A DNA stretch of 64,000 bases from Acidobacteriota bacterium (GCA_026393985.1 JAPKZB010000087.1:1-64000), one strand, 5' to 3'. Counted from the first letter of the stretch, positions 53,222 through 61,690 are shown. The notes: a model not told the origin generated them from the letters alone. Translations and numbers: made by a program.

Positions 53222-54148
53222 ATGAACGTCTCCTGGCACGGCGTCTACCCCGCCCTCACCACCCAATACCGCCCGGACCTCTCGGTCGACCTCCCCGCCA
53301 CCGCCGCGCACCTCGAAAAACTCATCGCCGCCGGCATCCACGGCGTCATCCTCCTCGGCAGCGTCGGCGAAAACACCGCCCACGAATATGAAGAAAAATT
53401 AATTATCCTCCGCGAGCTCAAAGCCGTCGTCGCCGGCCGCATCCCCGTCCTCTCCGGCGTCGCCGAAAACACCACCATGGTCGCCGCCCGCTTCGCCCGC
53501 GACTGCGAAAAGCTCGGCCTCGACGGCCTCATGGTCCTCCCCGCCATGATCTACAAAGCCGACCGCCGCGAAGCCAGCGCCCACTTCCGCACCGTCGCCC
53601 AGTCGAGCGGTCTGCCCGTGATGATCTACAACAACCCCCCGGCCTACTACGTCGACATGCCCCCGGACGCCTTCGTCGAACTCGCCGAAGAGCCCACCAT
53701 CGTCGCCATCAAGGAGTCCTCGGACAATGTCCGCCGCATCACCGACCTCCGCAACGCCGTCGGCCGCCGCTTCATTTTGTTCAGCGGGGTGGACGACCTG
53801 GTCCTCGAAAGCGCCCTGCTCGGCGCCGAAGGCTGGGTCTCCGGCCTCGTCAACGCTTTCCCGGACGAGAACCGCGTCCTCTGGCAGTTAGCCCAACAGG
53901 GCCGCTGGGCCGAGGCTCGCGAGCTCTACCAGTGGTACACCCCGCTCCTCCACCTCGACACGAAGATCAAGCTCGTCCAGTACATCAAGCTCTGCATGGC
54001 CGAAGTCGGCCTCGGCTCGGAACTCACTCGCCCGCCCCGCCTCCCCATCGCCGGCGCCGAAAGAGAGGAGGTGCTCGGCATCATCCGCCACGCCCTCACC
54101 CACCGCCCCGATCTCACCCGCTACGCGCACCCCCATGCGAACGATTGA
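53222..54148 (+). CDS. DapA-family lyase, likely pyrroline-4-hydroxy-2-carboxylate deaminase
   Basis: 308 residues. DHDPS/N-acetylneuraminate-lyase TIM-barrel family: [40 protein letters not shown] with the conserved Tyr, and Lys164 in [10 protein letters not shown] as Schiff-base residue. The bulk of DapA-like proteins near 4-hydroxyproline epimerase genes are cis-4-hydroxyproline pathway deaminases (converting the pyrroline-4-hydroxy-2-carboxylate to 2-oxoglutarate semialdehyde), and the operon context here is the same, so that is my preferred reading over lysine biosynthesis. Its last 14 bases overlap a relay mini-ORF at 54135. The step to 2-oxoglutarate needs an aldehyde dehydrogenase not found here. 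Confidence 0.8.
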   Translation: MNVSWHGVYPALTTQYRPDLSVDLPATAAHLEKLIAAGIHGVILLGSVGENTAHEYEEKLIILRELKAVVAGRIPVLSGVAENTTMVAARFARDCEKLGLDGLMVLPAMIYKADRREASAHFRTVAQSSGLPVMIYNNPPAYYVDMPPDAFVELAEEPTIVAIKESSDNVRRITDLRNAVGRRFILFSGVDDLVLESALLGAEGWVSGLVNAFPDENRVLWQLAQQGRWAEARELYQWYTPLLHLDTKIKLVQYIKLCMAEVGLGSELTRPPRLPIAGAEREEVLGIIRHALTHRPDLTRYAHPHAND

Positions 54149-54422
54149 CGTCATCGACTCCCACACCGGTGGCGAACCCACCCGCCTCGTCCTCGCCGGC
54201 GGCCCAGACCTCGGCCCCGGCTCCATGGCCGAACGCTTGGCTTCGTTTCGCAAAACGCACGATCGGCCCCGCCGCCCCGGCCTCACCCCCCATGCCAACG
54301 ATTGACGTCATCGACTCCCACACCGGCGGCGAACCCACCCGCCTCGTCCTCGCCGGCGGCCCCGACCTCGGCTCCGGCTCCATGGCCGAACGCCTGGCTT
54401 CGTTTCGCAAAACGCACGATCG
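54103..54422 (+). repeat. 157-bp tandem duplication of the deaminase/epimerase junction
   Basis: The 3' end of the deaminase gene and the first 135 bases or so of the epimerase gene occur twice in tandem. ATG 54135 and ATG 54292 are 157 bases apart. From ATG through GCACGATCG the copies differ at about five positions in 133; three changes are silent. Upstream, the second copy also retains a shortened piece of the deaminase end (CCCCGGCCTCAC for CCCCGATCTCAC, then a gap of about 12 bases). Divergence shows the event is not recent. Confidence 0.8.
54135..54305 (+). pseudogene. Relay mini-ORF, truncated first copy of the epimerase N-terminus
   Basis: 56 residues: the first 43 match the epimerase N-terminus ([20 protein letters not shown]), then a short unrelated end and PHAND followed by TGA. 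Its ATG lies 14 bases before the deaminase stop, and its own stop lies 14 bases after the epimerase ATG at 54292, so the geometry of the original overlap is reproduced twice. It lacks both catalytic cysteines and cannot be an enzyme. It may keep ribosomes running from the deaminase to the real epimerase gene. Confidence 0.6.
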
Positions 54423-55194
54423 CTTCCGCGCCGCCGTCGTCAACGAGCCCCGCGGCTCCGACGTCCTCGTCGGCGCCCTGCTCTGCGCACCCGTCGACCC
54501 CACCTGCGCCGCCGGCGTCATCTTCTTCAATAACGTCGGCTACCTCGGCATGTGCGGCCACGGCGCCATCGGTCTCGTCGTCACCCTCGCCCACCTCGGC
54601 CGCATCTCCCCGGGCCGGCACCGCCTCGAAACCCCGGCCGGCGAAGTCGCCGCTACGCTCAATCCCGACGGCTCGGTAACCATCGCCAACGTCCCCAGCT
54701 ACCGCGCCGCCCAAACCGTCGTCGAAGTCCCCGGCGTCGGCCTCGTCGCCGGCGACATCGCCTGGGGCGGCAACTGGTTCTTCCTCTCCCACTGCCCCGG
54801 CCTCGGTCCCGTCGACGCCCTCACCGAATACGCCTGGGCCCTCCGCCAAGCCGTCAACAACCAAGGCTACCCCGAAGTCGACCACGTCGAACTCTACGAC
54901 GGCAACCGCAACTTCGTCCTCTGCCCCGGCAAAGCCTACGACCGCTCCCCCTGCGGCACCGGCACCAGCGCCAAACTCGCCTGCCTCGCCGCCGACGGCC
55001 TCCTCGCCCCCGGCGAAGTCTGGGTCCAGGAAAGCATCATCGGCAGCCGCTTCCACGCCACCTACGAAGCCGCCGGCGACCGCATCCTCCCCACCATCAC
55101 CGGCACCGCCTTCGTCACCGCCGAAGCCCGCCTCCTCATCGACGACCGCGACCCCTTCGCCTGGGGCTTCGGCCCGCCCCCCGCAACACCGTGA
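54292..55194 (+). CDS. 4-hydroxyproline 2-epimerase (proline racemase family)
   Basis: 300 residues from ATG 54292 (second copy of the duplicated start). The two catalytic cysteines of the proline racemase fold are present: Cys88 in [12 protein letters not shown] and Cys221 in [13 protein letters not shown], so it is a racemase/epimerase and not a dehydratase (which would have Ser/Thr). The N-terminus [20 protein letters not shown] and the ending [10 protein letters not shown] match 4-hydroxyproline 2-epimerases (about 310 residues), which turn trans-4-hydroxy-L-proline into cis-4-hydroxy-D-proline. Operon context (D-amino-acid oxidase-like protein, 2Fe-2S protein, FAD reductase and deaminase) supports this over proline racemase. 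The stop overlaps the next start as GTGA. Confidence 0.85.
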   Translation: MPTIDVIDSHTGGEPTRLVLAGGPDLGSGSMAERLASFRKTHDRFRAAVVNEPRGSDVLVGALLCAPVDPTCAAGVIFFNNVGYLGMCGHGAIGLVVTLAHLGRISPGRHRLETPAGEVAATLNPDGSVTIANVPSYRAAQTVVEVPGVGLVAGDIAWGGNWFFLSHCPGLGPVDALTEYAWALRQAVNNQGYPEVDHVELYDGNRNFVLCPGKAYDRSPCGTGTSAKLACLAADGLLAPGEVWVQESIIGSRFHATYEAAGDRILPTITGTAFVTAEARLLIDDRDPFAWGFGPPPATP

Positions 55195-56252
55195 CCACCG
55201 ACGTCCTCATCGCCGGCGCCGGCATCGTCGGCGCCGCCCTCGCCGCCGCCTTCCGCGCTGAGGGCGGCAAGTGCCTCGTCGTCGAGCCGGACCTCGTCGG
55301 CGGCGGCGCCACCGCCGCCGGCATGGGCCACGTCGTCGTCATGGACGATTCGCCCGCCCAACTCGCCCTCACCGCATACTCCCGCCGCCTCTGGGACAAC
55401 CTCGACCTGCCCTCCAACGTCGAACGCGAACACCGCGGCACCCTCTGGGTCGCCGCCGACGCCGAAGAAATGGCCGAAGTCGCCCGCAAGCACGCCCTGT
55501 TTCCCGCCAGCGAAATCCTCGACGAACGCGCCCTCTACGCCGCCGAACCCGAACTCCGCCCCGGCCTCGCCGGCGGCCTCCTCGTCCCCGGCGATAGCGT
55601 CCTCTACGCTCCCTGCGCCGCAGCCTGGCTCCTGCGCCTCACCCCCGTCCGCTACGCCGCCATCGCCGAACTCACCCCGGACGGCGCCCGACTCTCCGAC
55701 GGCACCACCGTCTCGGCCGGGCTCACCATCCTCGCCTGCGGCGCCGGCATTACCCGCCTGCTCCCCCAACTCCCCATCAAACCCCGCAAAGGCCACCTCG
55801 CCATCACCGACCGCTACCCCGGCTTCCTAAACCATCAGCTCGTCGAACTCGGCTACCTCAAAAGCGCCCACGGCCACAGCGCCGAAAGCGTCGCCTTCAA
55901 CGTCCAGCCCCGCTCCACCGGGCAAATCCTCATCGGCAGCTCCCGCCAATACGGCGACGAGAGCCCGGGCATCCGTCCCGAACTCCTCTCCCGCATGCTG
56001 CGCCGCGCCGTCGACTACATGCCCCGGCTCAAAGACCTGCAAGTCATCCGCACCTGGACCGGCTTCCGCGCCGCCACCCCCGACAGCCTCCCCCTCATCG
56101 GCCCCGTCACCGACCGCCTCTGGGTCGCCGCCGGCCACGAAGGCCTCGGCATCACCACCTCGCTCGGCACCGCCGCCCTGCTCCTCGACCGCCTCCTCGG
56201 CGATCCCCCCGCCATCCCTCCCGAACCCTATCTCCCGGACCGCTTCGCATGA
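55191..56252 (+). CDS. FAD-dependent D-amino-acid dehydrogenase-like subunit (D-hydroxyproline dehydrogenase)
   Basis: 353 residues from GTG 55191, overlapping the epimerase stop as GTGA. The Rossmann start [22 protein letters not shown] binds FAD. The DAO family continues with [18 protein letters not shown] and a C-terminal [19 protein letters not shown] and [16 protein letters not shown] block, which is the substrate and flavin region of glycine oxidase/D-amino acid dehydrogenases. No transmembrane segment. It is best read as the catalytic subunit of a three-part D-hydroxyproline dehydrogenase with the next two gene products, which would oxidise cis-4-hydroxy-D-proline. Its stop overlaps the ATG of the mini-ORF at 56249 (ATGA). 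Confidence 0.82.
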   Translation: MTTDVLIAGAGIVGAALAAAFRAEGGKCLVVEPDLVGGGATAAGMGHVVVMDDSPAQLALTAYSRRLWDNLDLPSNVEREHRGTLWVAADAEEMAEVARKHALFPASEILDERALYAAEPELRPGLAGGLLVPGDSVLYAPCAAAWLLRLTPVRYAAIAELTPDGARLSDGTTVSAGLTILACGAGITRLLPQLPIKPRKGHLAITDRYPGFLNHQLVELGYLKSAHGHSAESVAFNVQPRSTGQILIGSSRQYGDESPGIRPELLSRMLRRAVDYMPRLKDLQVIRTWTGFRAATPDSLPLIGPVTDRLWVAAGHEGLGITTSLGTAALLLDRLLGDPPAIPPEPYLPDRFA

Positions 56253-56413
56253 TCCCCGTCACTCGCAACAGCCCACCCCCCGTCCTCGCCCCGATGCACC
56301 CGCCGCGTCCCACCCGCCGGAGTGCGCCGCATGATCTCACCCGCAACAGCCAACTCCTCGTCCTCATCCCAACGATTTCCCCCGCGTCCCACCCGCCGGA
56401 GTGCCCCGCATGA
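56249..56413 (+). pseudogene. Second relay mini-ORF with internal tandem repeat
   Basis: 54 residues, arginine/proline-rich, open from ATG 56249 to TGA 56411-56413. Its ATG overlaps the dehydrogenase stop (ATGA) and its stop overlaps ATG 56410 of the 2Fe-2S gene (ATGA). It consists of two diverged tandem copies of an about 80-base unit (56249-56330 and 56331-56409): both start with ATGATC, share CGCAACAGCC, and end with about 28 nearly identical bases ending in CGCCGGAGTGCSCCGC. No function is expected for the peptide. It looks like an amplification of the original junction that kept translational coupling. Confidence 0.5.
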
Positions 56414-56643
56414 TCTCCCTCACCGTCAACGGCCAGCCCCTCACCGTTCCCCCCGGCACCACCGTCGCCGCCGCCGTCATGCGCATCCAGCCCGCCTTCC
56501 GCCGCTCCGTCACCGGCGAATCCCGCGGCCCCCTGTGCGGCATGGGAATCTGCATGGAGTGCCGCGTCACCCTCAACGGCCACCCCCACGAGCGCTCCTG
56601 CCAGCTCCTCTGCGCCGCGGGCATGGAGATCACCACCCCATGA
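56410..56643 (+). CDS. [2Fe-2S] ferredoxin-like subunit
   Basis: 77 residues from ATG 56410; GTG 56401 is an alternative. LCGMGICMECRVTLNG with a later CQLLC supplies the four cysteines of a plant-type-like (2Fe-2S) fold, as in the small subunit of heterotrimeric hydroxyproline or sarcosine-type dehydrogenases (the Fer2_4 family). GQPLTVPPGTTVAAAVM is the typical N-terminal half. It would pass electrons between the FAD subunits. The ATG is coupled to the preceding mini-ORF and the stop overlaps the next start (ATGA). Confidence 0.78.
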   Translation: MISLTVNGQPLTVPPGTTVAAAVMRIQPAFRRSVTGESRGPLCGMGICMECRVTLNGHPHERSCQLLCAAGMEITTP

Positions 56644-57767
56644 CCCGCACCCTCGTCATCGGCGGCGGCCCCGCCGGCCTCGCCGCCGCCTGGGCCGCCG
56701 CCCAGTCCGGCCAAGCCGTCACCCTCCTCGACGACAACCCCGCCCTCGGCGGTCAAATCTGGCGCGGCCACATCCCCGCCCGCTACCGCCGCTTCCTCGA
56801 TCCCCGCATCACCGTCCAAACCGGCGTCCAGATCCACTCGGCCTCCCAACTCCCCCCCGCCGACCGCATCATCCTCGCCACCGGCACCCGTGAACTCTTC
56901 CTCCCCTTCCCGGGCTGGACCCTCCCCCACGTCCTCGGCGCCGGCGGCCTCCAGGCGCTGGTCAAGGGCGGCCTCCCCATCGCCGGCAAACGCGTCGTCG
57001 TCGCCGGCTCCGGGCCCCTGCTCCTCGCCGTCGCCGCCTACCTCCGCCGCCGCGGCGCCAAAATCCTTCTGGTCGCCGAACAGGCCCCCTACCCCCGTAT
57101 CGCCGCCTTCACCCGCGGCCTCTGGCGCCACCCCGCCAAGCTCCTCGAAGCCGCCCAACTCGGCTTCGGCCTCCGCTACCGCCCCGACTCCTGGCCCCTC
57201 CGCGCCGACCCCGGCTCCGTCACCCTCCAGGGTCACGGCGTCCTCCGCTGCGACTATCTCGCCTGCGGCTTCGGCCTCGTCGTCAATACCGAACTCCCCG
57301 AACTCCTCGGCTGCCGGGTGGAGAATGGCCGCGTCCTCACCGACCCCGACCAGCGCACCACCGTCCCTCACATCTACTTCGCCGGCGCCGGCAGCGTCGA
57401 CCGCTCTCTCCTCGAAGGCCAGATCGCCGGCTTCGGCCCCGCCCGCGGCCGCGCCCTCCACGCCGCCCGCGCCGCCGCCGTCACCTTCGACCGCTGCATC
57501 GACATAGCCTTCGCTCTCCGCTCGGAGCTCTTGAGCCTCACCACCCCGGAAACCATCGTCTGCCGCTGCGAAGACGTCCCTTTCAGCGCCATCTGGCCCC
57601 AGCGCGACTGGCGCTCGGCCAAGCTCCAAACCCGCTGCGGCATGGGCCCTTGCCAGGGCCGCATCTGCGGGCCCGCCCTCGCTCACCTCTGCGGCTGGCC
57701 GGCCGCTTCCGTCCGGCCGCCCATCTTCCCCACCCGCCTAGAGAACCTTCTCGATCTCCGGGATTAA
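56640..57767 (+). CDS. FAD/NAD(P)-binding oxidoreductase with BFD-like [2Fe-2S] domain
   Basis: 375 residues from ATG 56640. The frame is open back to 56322, but the Rossmann start TLVIGGGPAGLAAAWAAAQSG lies here. A second nucleotide-binding motif is KRVVVAGSGPLLLAVAAYL (about 118-138), and NTELPELLGC, then IYFAGAGSVDRSLLEGQIAG follow. The C-terminus has CRCEDV and CGMGPCQGRIC, a BFD-like [2Fe-2S] site. Such proteins are the large subunit of heterotrimeric D-hydroxyproline dehydrogenase and octopine/nopaline-type oxidases, with the two preceding gene products. It is the last gene of the operon and overlaps the convergent TlpA-like gene by 30 bases. Confidence 0.82.
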   Translation: MTRTLVIGGGPAGLAAAWAAAQSGQAVTLLDDNPALGGQIWRGHIPARYRRFLDPRITVQTGVQIHSASQLPPADRIILATGTRELFLPFPGWTLPHVLGAGGLQALVKGGLPIAGKRVVVAGSGPLLLAVAAYLRRRGAKILLVAEQAPYPRIAAFTRGLWRHPAKLLEAAQLGFGLRYRPDSWPLRADPGSVTLQGHGVLRCDYLACGFGLVVNTELPELLGCRVENGRVLTDPDQRTTVPHIYFAGAGSVDRSLLEGQIAGFGPARGRALHAARAAAVTFDRCIDIAFALRSELLSLTTPETIVCRCEDVPFSAIWPQRDWRSAKLQTRCGMGPCQGRICGPALAHLCGWPAASVRPPIFPTRLENLLDLRD

Positions 57768-58643
57768 CTCCGCCGCCGTCATCTTACCCGGATGATACAT
57801 CCGGACCACGCCGGCCTTGTCGATCAGCACCAGCGTCGGCGAGGTCGACGAGCCGTATAACTTAAAATTCTCGTTGCTCAAGGGCGCCGGCACCCGCGTG
57901 AGATCCGGGTAATACTGCGCCCGCACCTTCTCGATATACGGCACCTCCACCGTCGGCCCCGCGTCCTCGCCGTTGGCCACATAGCCGTAGGTCTGCGTCG
58001 GAGCCACAATCTGCAGCGCCGGGTACTTCGCCTTCAACTCGGTCAGCACCGGACCCTGCTGCTTACAGTCGCCGCACCAGTGCGCCCAGAAGAAAAGCAC
58101 CACCGGCTTGCCCTTCAGTCCCCCGAGCGCCGGCAGCTTCGGGCCAGACAGACACCGCGCCACATCCAGCGCCGGCGCCGGCTTGCCCACCAGGCTCAGC
58201 AGATGGATGTTCTTCTGAATCCGCGTCCGAATCGACGTAGTGTAGTAAGTCTTCAACTCCCGGTTCAGCATGGCGAGCGCCTCGCTCAGCCGCCCCGTGG
58301 CGGCCAAGGTATGTCCCTCCACCTCAATCGCCGCCCCCAGCGCCAGCGGCACGCTCTTCTCGGCGTCAAGCGGCCGTTTCTTCAACTCCCCCTGCACCAG
58401 CCGCCGTGTCTCGGCCGAGTAGGCCGCCGCCTTGTCCCACATCTTATTGGCCTGCGCCCCGCGCCCCAGCCACGAGTAGGCTTCCACATACTCCGGCGTC
58501 ACCCCGTTCTGCTTCCGATACGCCTCCAGCACCCGCTCGCCCCCGGCGAAATCCTTCGCCGCCAGAGCCCCGCGCACCGCCGTCACCAACTGCGCCGGCG
58601 CCAGCCCCGCCGCCATCAACATCACCAGAACAAGCCGCATCAT
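57738..58643 (-). CDS. Exported thioredoxin-like (TlpA/redoxin) protein
   Basis: 301 residues with a signal peptide (MMRLVLVMLMAAGLAPAQ). Residues 20-150 are helical with TPR-like repeats (PEYVEAYSWLGRGAQANKM, then SEALAMLNRELKTYY). The C-terminal half (about 155-300) is a TlpA/redoxin domain with the active-site WCGDCK (Cys about 190) inside VVLFFWAHWCGDCKQQGPVL, then the cis-Pro region STSPTLVLIDKAGVVRM. It would reduce or isomerise disulfides, or provide reducing power for cytochrome c assembly, in the periplasm. That fits the many c-type cytochrome genes in this window. The 3' end overlaps the FAD gene by 30 bases. Confidence 0.83.
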   Translation of the reverse strand: MMRLVLVMLMAAGLAPAQLVTAVRGALAAKDFAGGERVLEAYRKQNGVTPEYVEAYSWLGRGAQANKMWDKAAAYSAETRRLVQGELKKRPLDAEKSVPLALGAAIEVEGHTLAATGRLSEALAMLNRELKTYYTTSIRTRIQKNIHLLSLVGKPAPALDVARCLSGPKLPALGGLKGKPVVLFFWAHWCGDCKQQGPVLTELKAKYPALQIVAPTQTYGYVANGEDAGPTVEVPYIEKVRAQYYPDLTRVPAPLSNENFKLYGSSTSPTLVLIDKAGVVRMYHPGKMTAAELIPEIEKVL

Positions 58644-58653
58644 AACTTAGAGC

Positions 58654-59685
58654 CTAACTCAGATTCCGCAGCCATTGGATCGACGCTTCGAGGTCCTCCC
58701 GCTCCTTGGCCGCGGCCAACTCCTTGGCCACCGCCGGACGCGCCGCCAGCGGCTTCCCCTTCTCGGCCAGCGCCGCAAACCGCGCAAACTCCCACGCCGG
58801 CGTCGTGCGAAACGCCTCCCAGAACTTCGGATCGAGATACGGAAACGGCCGCGTGCCGGTGACGATAATCTCGAGCGACAGCGCCTTGCCCGGGCACAAC
58901 TGCGCAAACCTCTTCACCCACCCGCCGATGTCCACATTGCCCTCGCCCATCCGCGTCCACTGCATCGCCGCGCCCTCCGGCGTCCGCCACACGGCCGAAT
59001 CGCGCACGTGGCTCGTCAGCACGTAGGGCGCCAGCGTCTCGAGCGTCAGATGCGGATCTTCAATCGCCCAGGTCGGATTGCCCGAATCGATGCAGGCGCC
59101 CACCACGTCCCGCCCCGCCTCCTCGATCAGCATCTTCAACTCCCGCGCCTGCAGGTCCCCGCCGTGGTTCTCGACAGCAATCCGCTTGCCCGCGTCCATC
59201 GCCCGCGTCCGCACGGCCCGCAGCGTCTTCACCGTATTCTCGATGCTCTGCGCCAGCGGCGTCTTACTCGCCCGGTCGCGCCAGTCGCCCAGCACGCAGC
59301 GTACGAGCGGCGCCTCCACCACCTTGGCCGCCTCAATCATCCGCTTCAACTGCTCCTCGGCCGTGCCCTGCGCCGCGTCAAACCGCGCCGCCGTCGGGCA
59401 GATCGACAGCATGCCGATCTCGAGCTCAATCCCTAGCCGCCGCGCATGGTCCCGCACTTTTTCAAGATGCGCTCTTTCTAGACCCCCCAGAAAACGGATC
59501 TCGGAAAAATGGACTACCTTCGCCCCCTGCCGCGCACAGTAATCGAGCAGCTCAAACGGACTCCAGCCCTGCGAGCGCAAGCTGAACAGGTCGATGCCGA
59601 ACTTGGCCGGAAACGCGCTGCCGGCGGCCAGCATCGGCGCTGCGGCCAGACCGGCCTGAAAGGAACGTCGGGACACCATACTCAT
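58654..59685 (-). CDS. Tat-exported sugar-phosphate isomerase/epimerase-like TIM barrel protein
   Basis: 343 residues from ATG 59685. The ATG lies in TAATG at the stop of the upstream gene, so translation is coupled. The longer frame to 59793 is in another gene. The N-terminus MVSRRSFQAGLAAAPMLAAG is a twin-arginine signal. The remainder is a xylose-isomerase-like (AP endonuclease 2) TIM barrel with KFGIDLFSLRSQGW, AKVVHFSEIRFLG, IAVENHGGDL and DVVGACIDSGNP (metal-binding Glu, His and Asp). Exported forms of this fold are common in acidobacteria and planctomycetes and are thought to act on sugars. The substrate is not assigned. Confidence 0.8.
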   Translation of the reverse strand: MSMVSRRSFQAGLAAAPMLAAGSAFPAKFGIDLFSLRSQGWSPFELLDYCARQGAKVVHFSEIRFLGGLERAHLEKVRDHARRLGIELEIGMLSICPTAARFDAAQGTAEEQLKRMIEAAKVVEAPLVRCVLGDWRDRASKTPLAQSIENTVKTLRAVRTRAMDAGKRIAVENHGGDLQARELKMLIEEAGRDVVGACIDSGNPTWAIEDPHLTLETLAPYVLTSHVRDSAVWRTPEGAAMQWTRMGEGNVDIGGWVKRFAQLCPGKALSLEIIVTGTRPFPYLDPKFWEAFRTTPAWEFARFAALAEKGKPLAARPAVAKELAAAKEREDLEASIQWLRNLS

Positions 59686-60671
59686 TAGCCTCGCAAGCAT
59701 CCGGCGATCTCGGCAAGCCGCTCGACGGGTTGCTCCGGATGCATTCGATAATATAGCCTCCCCGTCGTCGCCGCGCCCAGCGCCGTCAGCCACCCCTCGG
59801 TGTGCTCGGGCGATCCTTCCACCCGCAGCAGCGCGCCGAACTGCCGCGCCATCTCCTGCATCTGCCGCACCTCGGCGCCCAACTCCGCCGGCACCCGCAC
59901 GGTAATCGCCTGCACCGCCACGTCCTCATCGCGCACCCGCCGTAGGATCACCCGCACCTCCTCGGCCGTCCCCGGCGTCCCTTCCTGCAGATTCAAATTG
60001 ATGTCGAGAAGCCGTGACTCCCGCCGCAACGCCACCGCCCCGGCCAGGTCTGTGGCCTCCCGCCGCGTTACGCCCAGCGCGCTGTAGCCATCCCGCCAGC
60101 CATGCCGCGCCGCCGCCCACGTCAACTCCACCCCGGCCTCGGTTTCAAACGCCGCCACGTTCACGCCGTACTTCCGGATCACGGCCCGGAACTGGGCAAA
60201 CGCGGCGTCCGGCGCCCCCACGGCGGCCACCAGCAGCGACTCGCTCCCCTGCGGCCGCGGCTGAATCGTCCGGTCCAGCCGTTCGGCGTAAGTCTTGATC
60301 GCCTCGATGTGCGACGGTCCAAACGGAATCGCATTGACCACCACTTCGACCCCGCCGGGCGTGCGCATCCGCCCGATCAGCGTCGGTTTGGGAAACAGCG
60401 CGCTGGCCGGAGATGCCTCCGAGGCAATGTGCAGCAGCCAGGGCTCCTTGGCGTCCACGGCAACGTAAACGGTACGTGGCGCGCTCGGGTCGGCGGTCAG
60501 CGACCACGGCAGCACCGTAAAGCTGGCGAGTGACAACGAATGCAGGCGGGCTGCCAATTGGTGCCGTGCGGCGTCGGTAACCGGCCCGCGGCCCGCCACC
60601 TGCAGCACCAGATCCGCCAGCGCCGCCGCGTCGGCCGCCCGCACGGGAAGAGTCAGCGGCACGGCATTCAT
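59685..60671 (-). CDS. Conserved-looking protein of unknown function in the galU operon
   Basis: 328 residues, no signal peptide and no transmembrane segment. I do not recognise the family. Distinctive pieces are VVVNAIPFGPSHIEAIKTY, RTIQPRPQGSESLLVAAV and VELTWAAARHGWRDGYSALGV. Three in-frame runs of small hydrophobic residues suggest an alpha/beta fold. It overlaps galU (upstream) by four bases as ATGA and the isomerase-like gene (downstream) by TAATG, so it belongs to this three-gene unit and may use a sugar or sugar-nucleotide. Function unknown. Confidence 0.6.
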   Translation of the reverse strand: MNAVPLTLPVRAADAAALADLVLQVAGRGPVTDAARHQLAARLHSLSLASFTVLPWSLTADPSAPRTVYVAVDAKEPWLLHIASEASPASALFPKPTLIGRMRTPGGVEVVVNAIPFGPSHIEAIKTYAERLDRTIQPRPQGSESLLVAAVGAPDAAFAQFRAVIRKYGVNVAAFETEAGVELTWAAARHGWRDGYSALGVTRREATDLAGAVALRRESRLLDINLNLQEGTPGTAEEVRVILRRVRDEDVAVQAITVRVPAELGAEVRQMQEMARQFGALLRVEGSPEHTEGWLTALGAATTGRLYYRMHPEQPVERLAEIAGCLRG

Positions 60672-61552
60672 AGCGGCAGCTTCTTGAGATACTCGCGGAA
60701 CGGGCCTCCCAGATCGAAACGCTTCAAGGCAAACTCCACCGTTGCCTGCAGAAAACCCAGCTTGTCGCCGGCGTCAAAGCGTTTGCCTTCAAACTTGAAG
60801 CCGTAAATGGGCCGGCTGCGCAGCAGATGTTTGAGCGCGTCCGTCAGCTGGATCTCGCCCCCCTTGCCCGGCTCAATCGACTCGATCGAGGTAAAGATCT
60901 CCGGCGTCAAAATGTAGCGGCCGATAATCGCCAGGTTCGACGGCGCCTCCTCGGCCTTCGGTTTCTCCACCAGATTGCGGATCCGGAACAGCCGCCCACT
61001 CCCCCCTTGGTGGTCAATCGGCTCGGCATCCACCACGCCGTAGGCCGAAATGCTCTCTCGCGGCACCTCCATCAGTGCCACCACCGAGGCCCCATAAAAC
61101 TCGTAGATATCGCTCATCTGCCGCAAACACGGAATCTCGGCATCGATGATGTCGTCCGAAAGCACCACCGAGAACGGCTCATTGCCCACCAGTTCCTTGG
61201 CCCGCAGCACGGCGTGGCCCAGGCCGAGCGCCTCTTTCTGCCGCACGTAGCTCACATCGATCATGTCCGAAATGCTGCGCACCTGCTGCAGCAGATCTTT
61301 CTTCCCCTTCGATTCAAGCAGGTGCTCCAGCTCAAAGCTGACGTCGAAATGATCCTCAATCGCGCTCTTGCCCCGTCCCGTGACGATGATGATGTTGCTC
61401 ATCCCCGAGTGCAGCGCCTCTTCGACGCCATACTGGATCAGTGGCTTGTCCACTAGAGGCAACATCTCTTTGGGCATCGCCTTCGTCGCGGGAAGGAATC
61501 GGGTTCCCAATCCGGCAGCGGGAAAAACTGCCTTGCGTGGTTTCGCAATCAT
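60668..61552 (-). CDS. galU: UTP-glucose-1-phosphate uridylyltransferase
   Basis: 294 residues from ATG 61552, with GAGGAG 12 bases upstream; ATG 61564 lies right on the site and is less likely. Signature PAAGLGTRFLPATKAMPKEMLPL (nucleotide and Mg binding) is at the N-terminus, followed by PLIQYGVEEALHSGM, FSVVLSDDIID and EKPKAEEAPSNLAIIGRYILTP and KFEGKRFDAGDKLGF. The enzyme makes UDP-glucose, the donor for glycan synthesis and glycosyltransferases such as those at 18829. It starts a three-gene overlapping unit with the unknown gene and the isomerase-like gene. Confidence 0.94.
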   Translation of the reverse strand: MIAKPRKAVFPAAGLGTRFLPATKAMPKEMLPLVDKPLIQYGVEEALHSGMSNIIIVTGRGKSAIEDHFDVSFELEHLLESKGKKDLLQQVRSISDMIDVSYVRQKEALGLGHAVLRAKELVGNEPFSVVLSDDIIDAEIPCLRQMSDIYEFYGASVVALMEVPRESISAYGVVDAEPIDHQGGSGRLFRIRNLVEKPKAEEAPSNLAIIGRYILTPEIFTSIESIEPGKGGEIQLTDALKHLLRSRPIYGFKFEGKRFDAGDKLGFLQATVEFALKRFDLGGPFREYLKKLPL

Positions 61553-61690
61553 TTGATTTTTCATCTCCTCATTTCTGACCTGATCCGGGTTTGGGCTTTT
61601 GCAGGCGAATGGCACAGTCGGTACTGGTACGAATCCCGCCGCAGTACTTACCAAAAGTGCAATTGCATCCCGGCACTTGGCCCCGCACAC

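Noticed and set aside
53222..54148. Assignment of the DapA-like gene to lysine biosynthesis
   Set aside because: No lysine genes are near, and the epimerase and dehydrogenase context fits the hydroxyproline deaminase branch of the same family.
53932..54291. Epimerase start upstream of 54292 in the same frame
   Set aside because: The frame is open back to 53932 but translates the deaminase gene out of frame (Arg/Pro/His-rich); the family N-terminus starts at 54292.
56322..56639. Extension of the FAD oxidoreductase frame to 56322
   Set aside because: Runs through the 2Fe-2S gene in another frame and gives an arginine/histidine/proline-rich translation; the Rossmann motif begins right after ATG 56640.
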